A stretch of DNA of 64,000 bases from Pseudoalteromonas sp. MEBiC 03607 (GCF_004792295.1 NZ_SRRY01000002.1:682001-746000); one strand, 5' to 3'. Positions 27,384 through 36,738 are shown, counted from the stretch's first letter. Notes: a model not told the origin generated them from the sequence alone. Numbers and translations: made by a program.

Positions 27384-30300
27384 TGGATAGTAAAGCAGTT
27401 GTGTTACAGGGAACACGTTATCCCATCTGCCTCGTGTTAGCTAAACAGCCAGCCCCCAGTGGTTTTATTGCTGTCGCAACGAATACGCCGGATAGTGCCT
27501 ACAAATTTGTAGCAGAGGTTGGCGCGGTATTAAGTGGCGATGCTGCTAAACGATTAGATCTTATTCAATTGTTAAATGTTGCTGGTATTAATTGTCCAAG
27601 GCAAGCAACAGCGCGCGAAACTGCATCGGCTTTGATAAAAGCCTTAACCTCAGGTGTCATTACGTGCTACCAGCAGCAAGTAAAAAGCACCATTCAAGTC
27701 AGTGATAATACTCGCTCATCGCAAAGTAGCAGTTCAGCGTCTTCGGCTGTGCCAAGTAATGCCAAAAAAGCAACACAAGCTCCTGCTAGCAATAAGGGCA
27801 GTGCCAGTAACACAACCGCAAGTGAAACGCCTATAACAGAACAAGAATGCCGTTCAGACCCGGTTTCGATGCTAACAGGCGAAGAAATTCTTCCTTTAAC
27901 TGACTTCTCATTAGCCGCAAATAGGCCTTTAACGTGGCGTCGGTTATATCGTTCGTCTCACTGTAATCAAAAAACAATACTGGGTAATGGCTGGCGTCAC
28001 GATTATTTAGTGCAATTAACCGAGCATTACCTACCACCGCCGAAAGTGGGCCCAAAGAAAAAGGGCACCTACTGGCTCGAGTATCACGACGAACATGGTG
28101 CGACTCATAAGTTTGAAAAAGTGAAGCCGGGGCAATCGAGTTATCAGCTAAGTAGTAACTTGGTGCTTCATTATAAAGAAAATGGCAAGCAAGTATTAGT
28201 AACACCAGATGATAAACACCTGACGTTTATGCCGGGTGCATCAGCATGGTTGCTCGAAAAAATCATCAATGAAAAAGGTCAAAGCACCCGTTTTTATTAT
28301 GATTCGATGGAGCGTTTACAACGTATTGAAGTAAACAAAGTACGCGGCTGTGTACTGAAATATAATAAGCACGGTTTGCTCAAAACGGTGCACGCTTATC
28401 GTACTAATGAACAAGGGAAATTAGTTCTTTTAGATCAGCCGTTAGCCAGTTATGAGTATGATGAACAGTCAAACTTAGTGGCGGCAACAAACCAATTTGC
28501 TGAACAAGAGCGTTATGAGTATAACGCTGCAAATTTACTAATAAAGCGAACTAGAGCAAGCGGTTTTAGTCATCACTTTGAGTGGGACTCATATGGTTAT
28601 GATGCCAAATGTATTAAACAGTGGGGTGATGACAATACCTATTGCTACCAGTTCGAGTATCAAGGCAATAAAACAACCAGTATAGATTCACGCGGCAACC
28701 AAGAGCACTTTGTTCACAATGAGCAAGGTAAGCTGATTGAGCACACTGATGCCAATGGTAATATCACACGCTATGATTACAATTCGCTTGGACAAAAAGT
28801 AGCGCAAACTGATGCTCTAGGCTATCAAACGCTTTATACCTATACTGAATACGGCCAACTTGAATCAGTCACCCAAGCTGATGGTAACCGCACTCAATTT
28901 GGCTATAACCAACTTGGTCAACAAGTCGTTGTTATTTTGCCAAATGGCGAGAAGATTAAACGCCAATACAGTGCCTCAGGGTTATTACAAAGTGAAACCC
29001 AAGCAGATGGGCGAATAGCACTTTACAGTTACGACAAACAAGGTAATTTGACCCAGCATGTCACGCCAAATGGTCATGTATTAAAATACACATGGAATGA
29101 ACAAGGTGAGCTACTTGCAAAGCAGCATAATGATGAGCTCATTCGTTACAGCTACGATAACCTCGGTCGTGTAAACGCAACCATTAACCAAGCCGGTCTG
29201 CTTACTCAATATAAATATAATGAGCAAGGGCAACTAGTTGAAACAACCGCGTTTGAGCAAAGTAACCCTGATAACAAACAACAGCAGCTTTTTACTTATG
29301 ATGATGCTGGTCGATTAGTTCGTTCGCAAAACGGTAATGGTGATACCACAGAGCAGCACTTTGAGGGGCTAAGCCAACCTCACTGCGTGATCCAGCCAGA
29401 TGGCAGTGCACTGCATTTAACGTATGATAAAGAGCGAAATTTAACCGCAATCGAGCGTAGTGACGGCCATATTTATCGCATCAATTACGATGCAAATGAA
29501 AACCCAACACAAATCACGGGTTTTGATGGTACTGAGCAGCAATTTAAGTACGACGCATGTAATCGTTTAGTGGCTGTCACGCAAAGCGACAAACGCCATG
29601 TAAATATTAAGCGTGATAAGCTAGGCCGCGTTATTTCGCAGCACGCAAGTCTAGCCACAAATAAACACATAGTTAATAACGCTAACCATTACAGTTATAC
29701 TCTAGAGGGTAAAATAGCGCGTGCTCATAATGAGCAATCAACGATTAAACAGTCGTTTGATAAAGGCGGACGGCTACTCAGTGTTGAGCAAATCCACAAC
29801 CAGTCTCAAACCCATAAACTCGCATACAGCTACGATGACTATGGCAGACGAGAGTCTCTTACCTTGCCAGACTCAACAATCCTTTATTATAACTACAATA
29901 GTTTTGGTCAGTTAAGTGCTATACAGGTAAAGCGAGCGGAAGGTGAGTTAGCAAAACTCGTCGAGCTTGGCTACGACAGCCAAAATAATATCAAAACTCA
30001 ACGTTTCGCTAATAAGGTTACCCTTAATCAGACGTTTGATGTTTTTGGGCGTTTAACGCAGCAGCAACTATCGCATCCAGAGCACACATTATTTGATAGC
30101 TGTGATTATCAATATGATGCGGTTAATCAACTTATTGCACGTGAAGAACAAGGCATTAGCTGCCAAAATACACAGTTTGAATACAATAGCCTTGGCCAAT
30201 TAATTCAGCAAAATCTAGCTGATGCAAAGTCGGATACACAAGCGCCAGAAACCGCTAAGCAATTTCAGTGGGACAGTTTTGGTAACCCGATTAGCCAAAC

Positions 30301-31855
30301 TCAAGCGCAGCATGATGAAGCAGTCAATAAACAAGAAGCTAATGATGCTGTTACATATAGCCAAGTCGATGCCGACAGGTTAACCCATTTTGGCGATAGC
30401 GATTTTGAATACGATGACTGTGGTAACCAAGTTCGTGAAACGGGCAAAGGTATAAAAACGCACCGTGAATACAATGCGTTCAACCAATTAAGCAGCTTTA
30501 ACAACAACGGTACACTAACACATTACGACTATGACCCACTGGGTCGCCGTATCGCTAAGCAGACTGAGCATGGCAAGATTGATTATATTTGGGATAACGA
30601 CCAGCTAATAGGTGAATACCAGCACGGCGAGTATACCTGGTACATCAACTTACCGAATCAATTTCACCCGGTCGCACTGATTAAACAAGGTGAGCTGTAT
30701 TACTACCACCTAGACCAACTAAACACCCCACGTTTTGTTACAAACAACAATGCAGAAGTTGTATGGCAAAACCACGCCGATGTGTACGGCTATGAAGAGC
30801 CAGTAGCTGATACTGACTTTAATAAAGAAAACAGCTTCACTCAGCCAATACGTTTCCAAGGGCAATATTCTGATGATGAAAGCGGCCTACACTACAACCG
30901 CTACCGTTATTACAGCCCTAAGCAACAACGCTTTATAAACCAAGACCCGATAGGCTTAGTAGGCGGCATAAACCACTACCAATACGCGCCAAATCCAGTT
31001 AATTGGGTTGATCCCTATGGGTTGATGTGTAAGGAAGGTGAAAGAAGTTTAAAAATAAGCTTAGATAGAGCTTTCAATAAAGGTGTGATTAGTAGGGAGT
31101 TACAAAGGAATCTATTTGAAGCTGCGCAAATTGGTTTCATCACTCCGAAAGAGATTAAACAAGAGCTTATATCTGGAAATCCAGCTTCATTACTTGTATT
31201 CGAAGCTAAAGACAAATCAGAGCCACTAGTTTCTCAATCTGTAATAAAAGAAAGTAATAAAACTCCGCCCTCTGTGGATGAGCTAATTATGTCAGATTTA
31301 AACATCGGCAATAGTTTAAATGGTTTAGAAGGTGAAGATTTCAAAAATCATGTCCTTATGAATTACTACTTACACCCAGGTTTAGATGTACTATCGCGCG
31401 AAGAATTTTTGTCAATCTCTGTATATACAACAAACTTATATGAACCAATTAATAATGGTTTAAGAGGCTTTTCTTCCGATAATAAAAAGAAATGGTCTAG
31501 GGTTGTTGAAAATGCTAATAAAGGCTTAGAAAAACTAGCTGAAAACCCAGAGTTTAGATATGAAGGTGAGGTTGTGCGGGGAGATAAGTTTAGTGATGAT
31601 TTATTAGATGAGTTATTTCCCATTGGCGGAATACATCATGAAAAGGGTTTTAAAAGTACCAGCTTTAATCCAGATAAAAGTTTTCCCGGTAATACAAAGA
31701 TTACAATTAAATCAAAAAATGGTGTTAAAGTAGCTGACACAGCTTCAGTAGCTCCACATGAAGAAGAGGTTTTATTTAAATCGGGAACTAAATTTAAAGT
31801 TATCAGCCGTGAAAAAGTTAATGGTAAAAATTTTATAGAGTTGGAAGAGGTTTAA
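27383..31855 (+). CDS. Rhs-repeat T6SS effector with C-terminal ADP-ribosyltransferase toxin
   Basis: The 1490-residue protein (ATG inside the preceding stop) lacks a PAAR domain. Its N-terminal ~110 residues are unassigned and lead to a Ser/Ala/Thr linker. A DUF6531-like entry (PVSMLTGEEILPLTDFSL) precedes many YD/RHS repeats and the Rhs core end RYRYYSPKQQRFINQDPIG...DPYGL. The last ~276 residues (from 31025) are the variable toxin: YTTNLYEPINNGLRG, Arg in EVVRG (~1399), STS (~1425-1427) and E-x-E in HEEEVLF (~1460/1462). This is the R-S-E order of arginine-type ADP-ribosyltransferases (ADPrib_exo_Tox-like). Base composition turns more AT-rich at the toxin. The target is unknown. Confidence 0.9.
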   Translation: MDSKAVVLQGTRYPICLVLAKQPAPSGFIAVATNTPDSAYKFVAEVGAVLSGDAAKRLDLIQLLNVAGINCPRQATARETASALIKALTSGVITCYQQQVKSTIQVSDNTRSSQSSSSASSAVPSNAKKATQAPASNKGSASNTTASETPITEQECRSDPVSMLTGEEILPLTDFSLAANRPLTWRRLYRSSHCNQKTILGNGWRHDYLVQLTEHYLPPPKVGPKKKGTYWLEYHDEHGATHKFEKVKPGQSSYQLSSNLVLHYKENGKQVLVTPDDKHLTFMPGASAWLLEKIINEKGQSTRFYYDSMERLQRIEVNKVRGCVLKYNKHGLLKTVHAYRTNEQGKLVLLDQPLASYEYDEQSNLVAATNQFAEQERYEYNAANLLIKRTRASGFSHHFEWDSYGYDAKCIKQWGDDNTYCYQFEYQGNKTTSIDSRGNQEHFVHNEQGKLIEHTDANGNITRYDYNSLGQKVAQTDALGYQTLYTYTEYGQLESVTQADGNRTQFGYNQLGQQVVVILPNGEKIKRQYSASGLLQSETQADGRIALYSYDKQGNLTQHVTPNGHVLKYTWNEQGELLAKQHNDELIRYSYDNLGRVNATINQAGLLTQYKYNEQGQLVETTAFEQSNPDNKQQQLFTYDDAGRLVRSQNGNGDTTEQHFEGLSQPHCVIQPDGSALHLTYDKERNLTAIERSDGHIYRINYDANENPTQITGFDGTEQQFKYDACNRLVAVTQSDKRHVNIKRDKLGRVISQHASLATNKHIVNNANHYSYTLEGKIARAHNEQSTIKQSFDKGGRLLSVEQIHNQSQTHKLAYSYDDYGRRESLTLPDSTILYYNYNSFGQLSAIQVKRAEGELAKLVELGYDSQNNIKTQRFANKVTLNQTFDVFGRLTQQQLSHPEHTLFDSCDYQYDAVNQLIAREEQGISCQNTQFEYNSLGQLIQQNLADAKSDTQAPETAKQFQWDSFGNPISQTQAQHDEAVNKQEANDAVTYSQVDADRLTHFGDSDFEYDDCGNQVRETGKGIKTHREYNAFNQLSSFNNNGTLTHYDYDPLGRRIAKQTEHGKIDYIWDNDQLIGEYQHGEYTWYINLPNQFHPVALIKQGELYYYHLDQLNTPRFVTNNNAEVVWQNHADVYGYEEPVADTDFNKENSFTQPIRFQGQYSDDESGLHYNRYRYYSPKQQRFINQDPIGLVGGINHYQYAPNPVNWVDPYGLMCKEGERSLKISLDRAFNKGVISRELQRNLFEAAQIGFITPKEIKQELISGNPASLLVFEAKDKSEPLVSQSVIKESNKTPPSVDELIMSDLNIGNSLNGLEGEDFKNHVLMNYYLHPGLDVLSREEFLSISVYTTNLYEPINNGLRGFSSDNKKKWSRVVENANKGLEKLAENPEFRYEGEVVRGDKFSDDLLDELFPIGGIHHEKGFKSTSFNPDKSFPGNTKITIKSKNGVKVADTASVAPHEEEVLFKSGTKFKVISREKVNGKNFIELEEV

Positions 31856-31858
31856 AAT

Positions 31859-33049
31859 ATGAGCGAAAAAAAATACTATAATGATTCTGGTGAGTTAATT
31901 ACCTCTTCTGCAATAATTCGTATGTTAGAAATGGAAAATAAAATTCCTGACAATCTGCGTTTTCCCCCAATGACAAATAAGTTTAGTAATTCTAGAGAGC
32001 CTATTAAAACACAGTGGATGTCATCATATCTTGTTTACCGAACAGCGGTGCCCAAACCTACTGATGAACAGTGCAAAGAATATTATAAGAGAATTCAAGT
32101 AGATTGTGATGATGATATTAATCGTTTTCGAGGTGCTCTGCTTGGTTGTGCTGTTGGGGACGCTTTAGGAACGACGCTTGAATTTCAAGCTCCGGGAACA
32201 TTTGAGCCGATTAATGGCATTATTGGAGGTGGGCCGTTCAATCTTAAAGCAGGGGAGTGGACTGATGATACAAGTATGATGTATTGCTTAGCTCATAGCC
32301 TTGTTCGCACTAAAGTTTTTGATCCAAAAGATCAAATGGATTTGTATTCTAAATGGTGGAAAGATGGTGTTTTTAGTGTTAATGGAAAATGTTTCGATAT
32401 TGGAAATACCGTAATTCATGCACTGAAAAATTATGAGCGAACAGGTGATCCTATAGCGGGTGACAAAGATCCTAATTCAGCCGGAAATGGTTCGTTGATG
32501 CGTTTAGCACCAATACCGATTCGTTACTATTACAGCTTCGAAGACTCAATTAAATATGCCGCTTTAAGTTCTAAAACAACTCATGGTGCAGAAGAAGCAG
32601 TCGATGCGTGCCGATATTTTAGTGGTTTGCTATGGGGAGCACTTCATGGTGAATCTAAAGAAAATTTACTAGATGGAGTTTACTCACCTATCGAGGGTTA
32701 TTGGGAGAAGAACCCACTTTGTCAATCTGTAACTGACTTAATAATAAATGCTGAGTATAAAACTAAAAAAGCTTCGCAAATACGTGCTAGTGGCTATGTA
32801 ATGCATACTTTAGAAGCTGTTTTATGGGCTTTTTATCATTCTGATACATTTGAGGACGGTGCTTTGCTGGCTGTCAATTTAGGTGAAGATGCTGATACTA
32901 CTGGGGCTGTATATGGGCAACTTGCTGGTGCTTATTATGGAGAGCGTGTGATTAATTACGAGTGGGTTAAAAAGATTAGAGAGTTACATGTCTTTTATTT
33001 AAAAGCTATGGAACTTAAAGAGCTAATTAAGTCAGAGCTAACTAATTAA
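31859..33049 (+). CDS. ADP-ribosylglycohydrolase, probable immunity protein of the Rhs ADP-ribosyltransferase
   Basis: The 396-residue protein starts three bases after the rhs stop. Residues about 89-375 form a DraG/ARH domain: RFRGALLGCAVGDALG (89-104), metal-site EWTDDTS (133-139), a GNGSLMRLAPIP block, KTTHG and GEDADTTGAV (342-351). All metal-ligand motifs look intact, so it should cleave ADP-ribose from modified targets. About 85 extra residues precede the domain. In Serratia Tri1, an ARH immunity protein, an N-terminal extension also blocks the toxin active site, so dual protection is plausible. Its position next to an ADP-ribosyltransferase toxin makes the immunity role very likely but inferred. 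Confidence 0.9.
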   Translation: MSEKKYYNDSGELITSSAIIRMLEMENKIPDNLRFPPMTNKFSNSREPIKTQWMSSYLVYRTAVPKPTDEQCKEYYKRIQVDCDDDINRFRGALLGCAVGDALGTTLEFQAPGTFEPINGIIGGGPFNLKAGEWTDDTSMMYCLAHSLVRTKVFDPKDQMDLYSKWWKDGVFSVNGKCFDIGNTVIHALKNYERTGDPIAGDKDPNSAGNGSLMRLAPIPIRYYYSFEDSIKYAALSSKTTHGAEEAVDACRYFSGLLWGALHGESKENLLDGVYSPIEGYWEKNPLCQSVTDLIINAEYKTKKASQIRASGYVMHTLEAVLWAFYHSDTFEDGALLAVNLGEDADTTGAVYGQLAGAYYGERVINYEWVKKIRELHVFYLKAMELKELIKSELTN

Positions 33050-33055
33050 AAGTAT

Positions 33056-33475
33056 TTGTTTTTTACTTTTTCTTGTACCGACGCTTTAGATAATGATGAC
33101 AAAACGTATGTCAGCCTTGATGTTATTGAGATGAATGTAGAAAGGGTCAATGACAATTTGTTTCGTTGGCTTAAATTTCATCCTGATAGCGAGTTCCCTT
33201 GTTTAAGACTAGAGATTTTAGAAGCAGGTAGTAATGCGCTTATCAAACGAAAGAATATATGTAACGTGTATGATGAAGCGTTAAAAGTGACACATGATTT
33301 TAAAAAGTTAACATTTTTAGATATCTACAATTTGAATGTTAATTCACAAACTCTGACATTTGACTTAGAACTCTCTTTGTTGAGTCAGAATGTAGTTAAT
33401 ATGAATTGTTCAATTAAGATTGAAAATACAGATTTTTCTCCACTTGAGTGTCACCGTTTAGAGGTGGGGGAATAG
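33056..33475 (+). CDS. Unknown small protein, possibly a 5'-damaged lipoprotein gene
   Basis: The open frame encodes up to 139 residues from a poor TTG start, or 113 from the first ATG at 33134. No family is recognised. The first codons read FTFSCTD, like the end of a lipobox, while the neighbouring frame just upstream (33045-33080) reads a hydrophobic SICFLLFLV stretch; one indel in the T-rich run would join them into a normal lipoprotein signal. It may be a second immunity-type gene or a remnant. No Shine-Dalgarno is evident. Confidence 0.4.
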   Translation: MFFTFSCTDALDNDDKTYVSLDVIEMNVERVNDNLFRWLKFHPDSEFPCLRLEILEAGSNALIKRKNICNVYDEALKVTHDFKKLTFLDIYNLNVNSQTLTFDLELSLLSQNVVNMNCSIKIENTDFSPLECHRLEVGE

Positions 33476-33873
33476 CCAGGGCTGGATTGATGCTAGCTGT
33501 AATAAACACAACTAAGTCACTCGAAAGGAGTGATTGAACAAATTTATTGTTTGATAACAAAGAGCTCTCTGAAGAGCTTTAATTAATGAAACTGCTTAGA
33601 AATTAGCTTTGCCAGCAATATTGCATTGATGCTATTCGCATTTAATGTAATTAAAAGTGAAAAATACCAAAACTTAGTTCAATATCAGTTTGATTTTTTT
33701 AAGGATATAAAAGAGGCTCGAGTAGCAATTGAGCAAGAAGTGTTACGCAATAGAAATCAGAATCGAAAGTAATACCATATAATTTTCAGGGATAAAGCAT
33801 CTTAGCTTGAAACTGATAATACCGAGAAGGTAACAAATTCTTTCAGTCATAAGTTAAAGGGAGATTTAAGTGT
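33476..33873. other. Gene-poor stretch with decayed coding fragments
   Basis: About 400 bases without a convincing full gene. It contains an orphan ribosome site AAAGGAG at 33524-33530 with no matching gene, a small hairpin AGCTCT/AGAGCT (33563-33578) followed by TTTAATT, and one small open frame described separately. The picture is typical of debris between Rhs immunity genes, where old toxin tips and immunity genes are displaced. Confidence 0.4.
33629..33772 (+). pseudogene. Small ORF, likely remnant of a membrane-anchored protein
   Basis: The frame encodes 47 residues from the ATG at 33629 and stays open further upstream, to about 33593. It reads a hydrophobic start (IALMLFAFNVI) followed by a charged coiled-coil-like tail with FFKDIKEARVAIEQEVLRNR. 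There is no ribosome site at the expected distance. An out-of-frame ATG AAA CTG CTT at 33587 could be the original start before a frameshift. It is most likely a fragment of a lost small membrane protein. Confidence 0.3.
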
Positions 33874-34365
33874 ATGTTTGGCTTAATAAAAAAATACGAT
33901 GTTCATATGTGCTCTGAGGTTAAGGGTTGTATTTTGAATCATGGAGAGCCGGTAAATGGAGCAAGAATACGTCGTGAGTTAACTTATGCTCACTCAGTTG
34001 TCGAAGTTGATGAAACGGTAACAGATGCTAATGGCCATTTTTCAATGCCCGAAATATTAATAACGTCAAAAAAGCCTGGTGATATGTTTGTTCACGATGT
34101 TGTATTACAACGCATTACAATTTTAAGTAATGAAGAAACGTATGTTTTATGGAACACAAAACAACTTGGTATTGAACCATTCAAAGAGATAGAAGAAAAA
34201 TTACTTACCCTGAATGGTGATTTAAGTTCACAAGAAGTGCGATTCACTTTTCCCAATAAGAAAAACCCGAGTTTGGAATTCGATGGGTTAAGTATTTGCA
34301 GATGGGAAAATGATTTTGAAGTTTTTGAACTTGAGGATGATGGAACACAATTTTTTAGTAGTTAA
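33874..34365 (+). CDS. Small beta-sandwich protein paired with a lipase (DUF6795-like), no signal peptide
   Basis: This 163-residue protein has a prealbumin/carboxypeptidase-regulatory-like core: VKGCILNHGEPVNGARI then DETVTDANGHFSMPEI (about 18-60). It is a clear paralog of the protein at 36880-37395, whose mature part begins MFGFFNKSD while this one begins MFGLIKKYD. No signal peptide is encoded upstream in frame (a stop lies eight codons before the ATG), so this copy should stay in the cytoplasm. It is 21 bases upstream of a lipase gene and may be its chaperone, adaptor or immunity protein; the role is not established. Confidence 0.7.
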   Translation: MFGLIKKYDVHMCSEVKGCILNHGEPVNGARIRRELTYAHSVVEVDETVTDANGHFSMPEILITSKKPGDMFVHDVVLQRITILSNEETYVLWNTKQLGIEPFKEIEEKLLTLNGDLSSQEVRFTFPNKKNPSLEFDGLSICRWENDFEVFELEDDGTQFFSS

Positions 34366-34386
34366 CTTTTCTAATTAAGGATGAAT

Positions 34387-35535
34387 ATGAAAACGTTGAG
34401 CCCAACATTGGCAGTTAACCTTGCCGAATTTGCTTATGAAAGTCTTACAGGTAAGTTAGATGTACCTATAGTTCTGGCAAAGCAGTTTCTTTTTAACAGT
34501 AAGTCATCACTAAAAGGGGTTACTGGAACCTGTTTGGAGCATGTTTTAAATCATAGTAGTGGCTTTGGGTATATTGGTGAAGGAAGAAACGGTGGTATTT
34601 ATGAAAATGAAATTGTCATCACTTTCCGTGGTACTGCAGGCATTGCTGACACACTAACAGATTTACATTGCGGAATGACGGTGGGGCCAAACTATAAAGC
34701 CGTACATGCAGGTTTTAATCGTACTTTTGAATCTATTAAACCACAATTATCAAAAATACTCAGTAAATTAGGTAGCAGACCAGTTCATTGTGTCGGTCAT
34801 AGTTTAGGCGGAGCAATTGCAACATTGGCTGCTAATTGGATTAAGGCGCAATTTAAGGTGCCGGTAAAGTTATACACATTCGGTGCTCCTAGAGTCGGCT
34901 GCAACCCATTTGCAATTCAAACTGAAACAAATTTAAATGGTATTTATCGTGCAGTACACAGGAGTGATCCTGTCCCTATGGTACCTGTTTGGCCATTTGT
35001 ACATGCTGGGAGCGAGTATAGGCTTAGTACTTGTGTTTCTTTAACTGGGGCTGCTCACAAAATGGCAGGGAATGCACCAGGTTATATTAATACCGCATCT
35101 CGTTACCCAGACTATAAAAGTATGGAAAGAGGCTCATTATCTAATTTGACGATGACACGTTTAAAGTATGTTAATCGCCATCATGCATCATTTAATGCTC
35201 ACTGGGCAGATAAAATCACGAGCGCACTATTAACGCTCTTACGAGAGAGTGGCAAAATAACAAGCATATTAGCGCAAGGTGTCGTTGCTGGTACCTTAAC
35301 TATATATGATGCTTTAGCACGTAGTTTGGTTGAAATATCAAAAATGTCCTCGAAATATGCAGAAGATTGCAAAGGGGTGCTAGGCCATATACTTAACTTT
35401 GTTGGTAAGCCTGGCGTTAATTTGGTTGATATTACTTATGCCAAAGCGAAGAAAATACTTTATTGGATGCTAGAAAAACTCAATCAGTTAGTAATAGCAG
35501 CAGTAAAAGTATCGCCTTATATTGGAATTAGTTAA
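34387..35535 (+). CDS. Class 3 lipase, candidate T6SS phospholipase effector (copy A)
   Basis: The ATG at 34387 is chosen because ATTAAGG is then correctly spaced and the N-terminus (MKTLSPTLAV) aligns with the paralog; an ATG six bases earlier is possible. The 382-residue alpha/beta hydrolase has TFRGTAGIADTLTD, the nucleophile motif GHSLGG (Ser at about 139), LYTFGAPRVG, the Asp motif HRSDPVPMVP and a following His in FVHAGSEY. A helical C-terminal region (about 270-382) is not part of the lipase fold. There is no secretion signal, which fits delivery by T6SS. It is a paralog of copy B at 37426. Confidence 0.85.
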   Translation: MKTLSPTLAVNLAEFAYESLTGKLDVPIVLAKQFLFNSKSSLKGVTGTCLEHVLNHSSGFGYIGEGRNGGIYENEIVITFRGTAGIADTLTDLHCGMTVGPNYKAVHAGFNRTFESIKPQLSKILSKLGSRPVHCVGHSLGGAIATLAANWIKAQFKVPVKLYTFGAPRVGCNPFAIQTETNLNGIYRAVHRSDPVPMVPVWPFVHAGSEYRLSTCVSLTGAAHKMAGNAPGYINTASRYPDYKSMERGSLSNLTMTRLKYVNRHHASFNAHWADKITSALLTLLRESGKITSILAQGVVAGTLTIYDALARSLVEISKMSSKYAEDCKGVLGHILNFVGKPGVNLVDITYAKAKKILYWMLEKLNQLVIAAVKVSPYIGIS

Positions 35536-35553
35536 ACAAGGTCATACTGTATG

Positions 35554-35588
35554 AAGCCCATATACGCTAATTTAGAACTCATGGGCTT
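35554..35588 (+). terminator. Possible terminator after lipase copy A
   Basis: An eight-base-pair stem AAGCCCAT / ATGGGCTT (35554-35561 and 35581-35588) encloses a 19-base loop and is followed by the weak tract TATTC. The long loop and poor U tract make it uncertain. Confidence 0.3.
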
Positions 35589-35649
35589 TATTCACCTATT
35601 TTAAATCAAGAAGTTTAATCTCACAGCAAGGAGCTATAAACGCAGTTAA

Positions 35650-35934
35650 ATGCGCTATAGAAACAGTATGGAACAACAACATCAACAAACACTCACTCAA
35701 CTAGTTAACGATGTTTATAACAAACCGGACTTAATCGAAGAACATCAGGTTCTTATTCAACCCTTATTAAAAGACTTGCTAGCCAGTGCGCCAGCGGGCT
35801 TTGAGGGGATGGCTACGATGATCCATAGTCATTTAGTTAATGGCCTAAAATCCACCAATCCAAACATTCAAAAGTTTGAACTTGAGTCAGGACTTTTAAA
35901 GCTTAAGCCTTATTTTCAAAGAATTAATCAGTAA
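35650..35934 (+). CDS. Unknown 94-residue protein
   Basis: A small, mainly helical, soluble protein; no signal peptide or recognised domain. The start could be the ATG at 35650 or 35668; AAGGAG at 35629-35634 is somewhat far from either. It sits between lipase copy A and a membrane protein gene 45 bases downstream, so it may belong to the effector-immunity module, but no function can be assigned. Confidence 0.5.
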   Translation: MRYRNSMEQQHQQTLTQLVNDVYNKPDLIEEHQVLIQPLLKDLLASAPAGFEGMATMIHSHLVNGLKSTNPNIQKFELESGLLKLKPYFQRINQ

Positions 35935-35979
35935 TCTATAAAAGCCTGAGTTTAGGTAAACAAAGTACAAGGATGGTTT

Positions 35980-36738
35980 ATGTCATTAATGAATGCGTGC
36001 ATTTTTATGCTGCTGTTACAGCCATTGTTTATTTACTTTGCGTTATTTGCAAAAGAAGTTGATCTTAATGAAGACTCGCAAGATTCGACTGTCATGCTAT
36101 TTAACTTTGGTCTTTTGGGTATCACGCCTAGTGTTGCTTATTTTTACATGGAGCAGTTTTGGTTCGCAGTTGGGATGTTAAGTGGCGTCACACTATTAGG
36201 TTTAACACTCGCTAAAACTTTAGAGTCAAAGGGCAAAAGGCCATTGGATATCATCCTAACTTTGCGTTTTGTGACGTCGTGGCTGCTTATTTTTGGCGTT
36301 ATATATTGGTTAATTTCATTATTTACAGGCTCATCAGAACTTCAGCCAACAATTGCTGATACTGATCAGTTAGTTGAGCCATTTTATCAGCTATTTTGGC
36401 CTTCATTTTACTATTTAGGTTTAATGGTTTTTACATTTTTACTTAAAGTACTCGAGTTTCGCTTTCAGTTAAAGCCAGCATTATCAGGTACTTTCTTGAT
36501 ACTTGCGGCTGCGTTAATAGGTATATCTCCACTCGTTGATGGCAGTTTTATTCTTGGCTTGTTTATAAATATAGCCATATTTTTTATTTTCTGCTCAATG
36601 TGTATAGCAATTGATAAACTAAATGATCCCTCTGGCGGCGCTATTGCTTTCTTCTATGCATATGTATTATCAATGGGAATAGGATTAGCTATTATCGTGA
36701 AAATTATATATGCAGTGTTTTTTAGTACTGAAGTCTGA
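35980..36738 (+). CDS. Multipass membrane protein, unknown (possible immunity)
   Basis: The 252-residue protein is very hydrophobic with about eight predicted membrane segments (around residues 3-24, 37-58, 61-79, 93-117, 138-158, 169-188, 191-212 and 219-248) and few charged loops. No family is recognised. It lies between the two lipase modules. A membrane protein beside a lipase effector could protect the inner membrane, but this is an inference from position alone. Confidence 0.6.
   Translation: MSLMNACIFMLLLQPLFIYFALFAKEVDLNEDSQDSTVMLFNFGLLGITPSVAYFYMEQFWFAVGMLSGVTLLGLTLAKTLESKGKRPLDIILTLRFVTSWLLIFGVIYWLISLFTGSSELQPTIADTDQLVEPFYQLFWPSFYYLGLMVFTFLLKVLEFRFQLKPALSGTFLILAAALIGISPLVDGSFILGLFINIAIFFIFCSMCIAIDKLNDPSGGAIAFFYAYVLSMGIGLAIIVKIIYAVFFSTEV

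Noticed and set aside
27383..27750. PAAR or EagR-dependent membrane segment at the Rhs N-terminus
   Set aside because: No PAAR motif or paired hydrophobic helices are visible; a separate PAAR gene is upstream.
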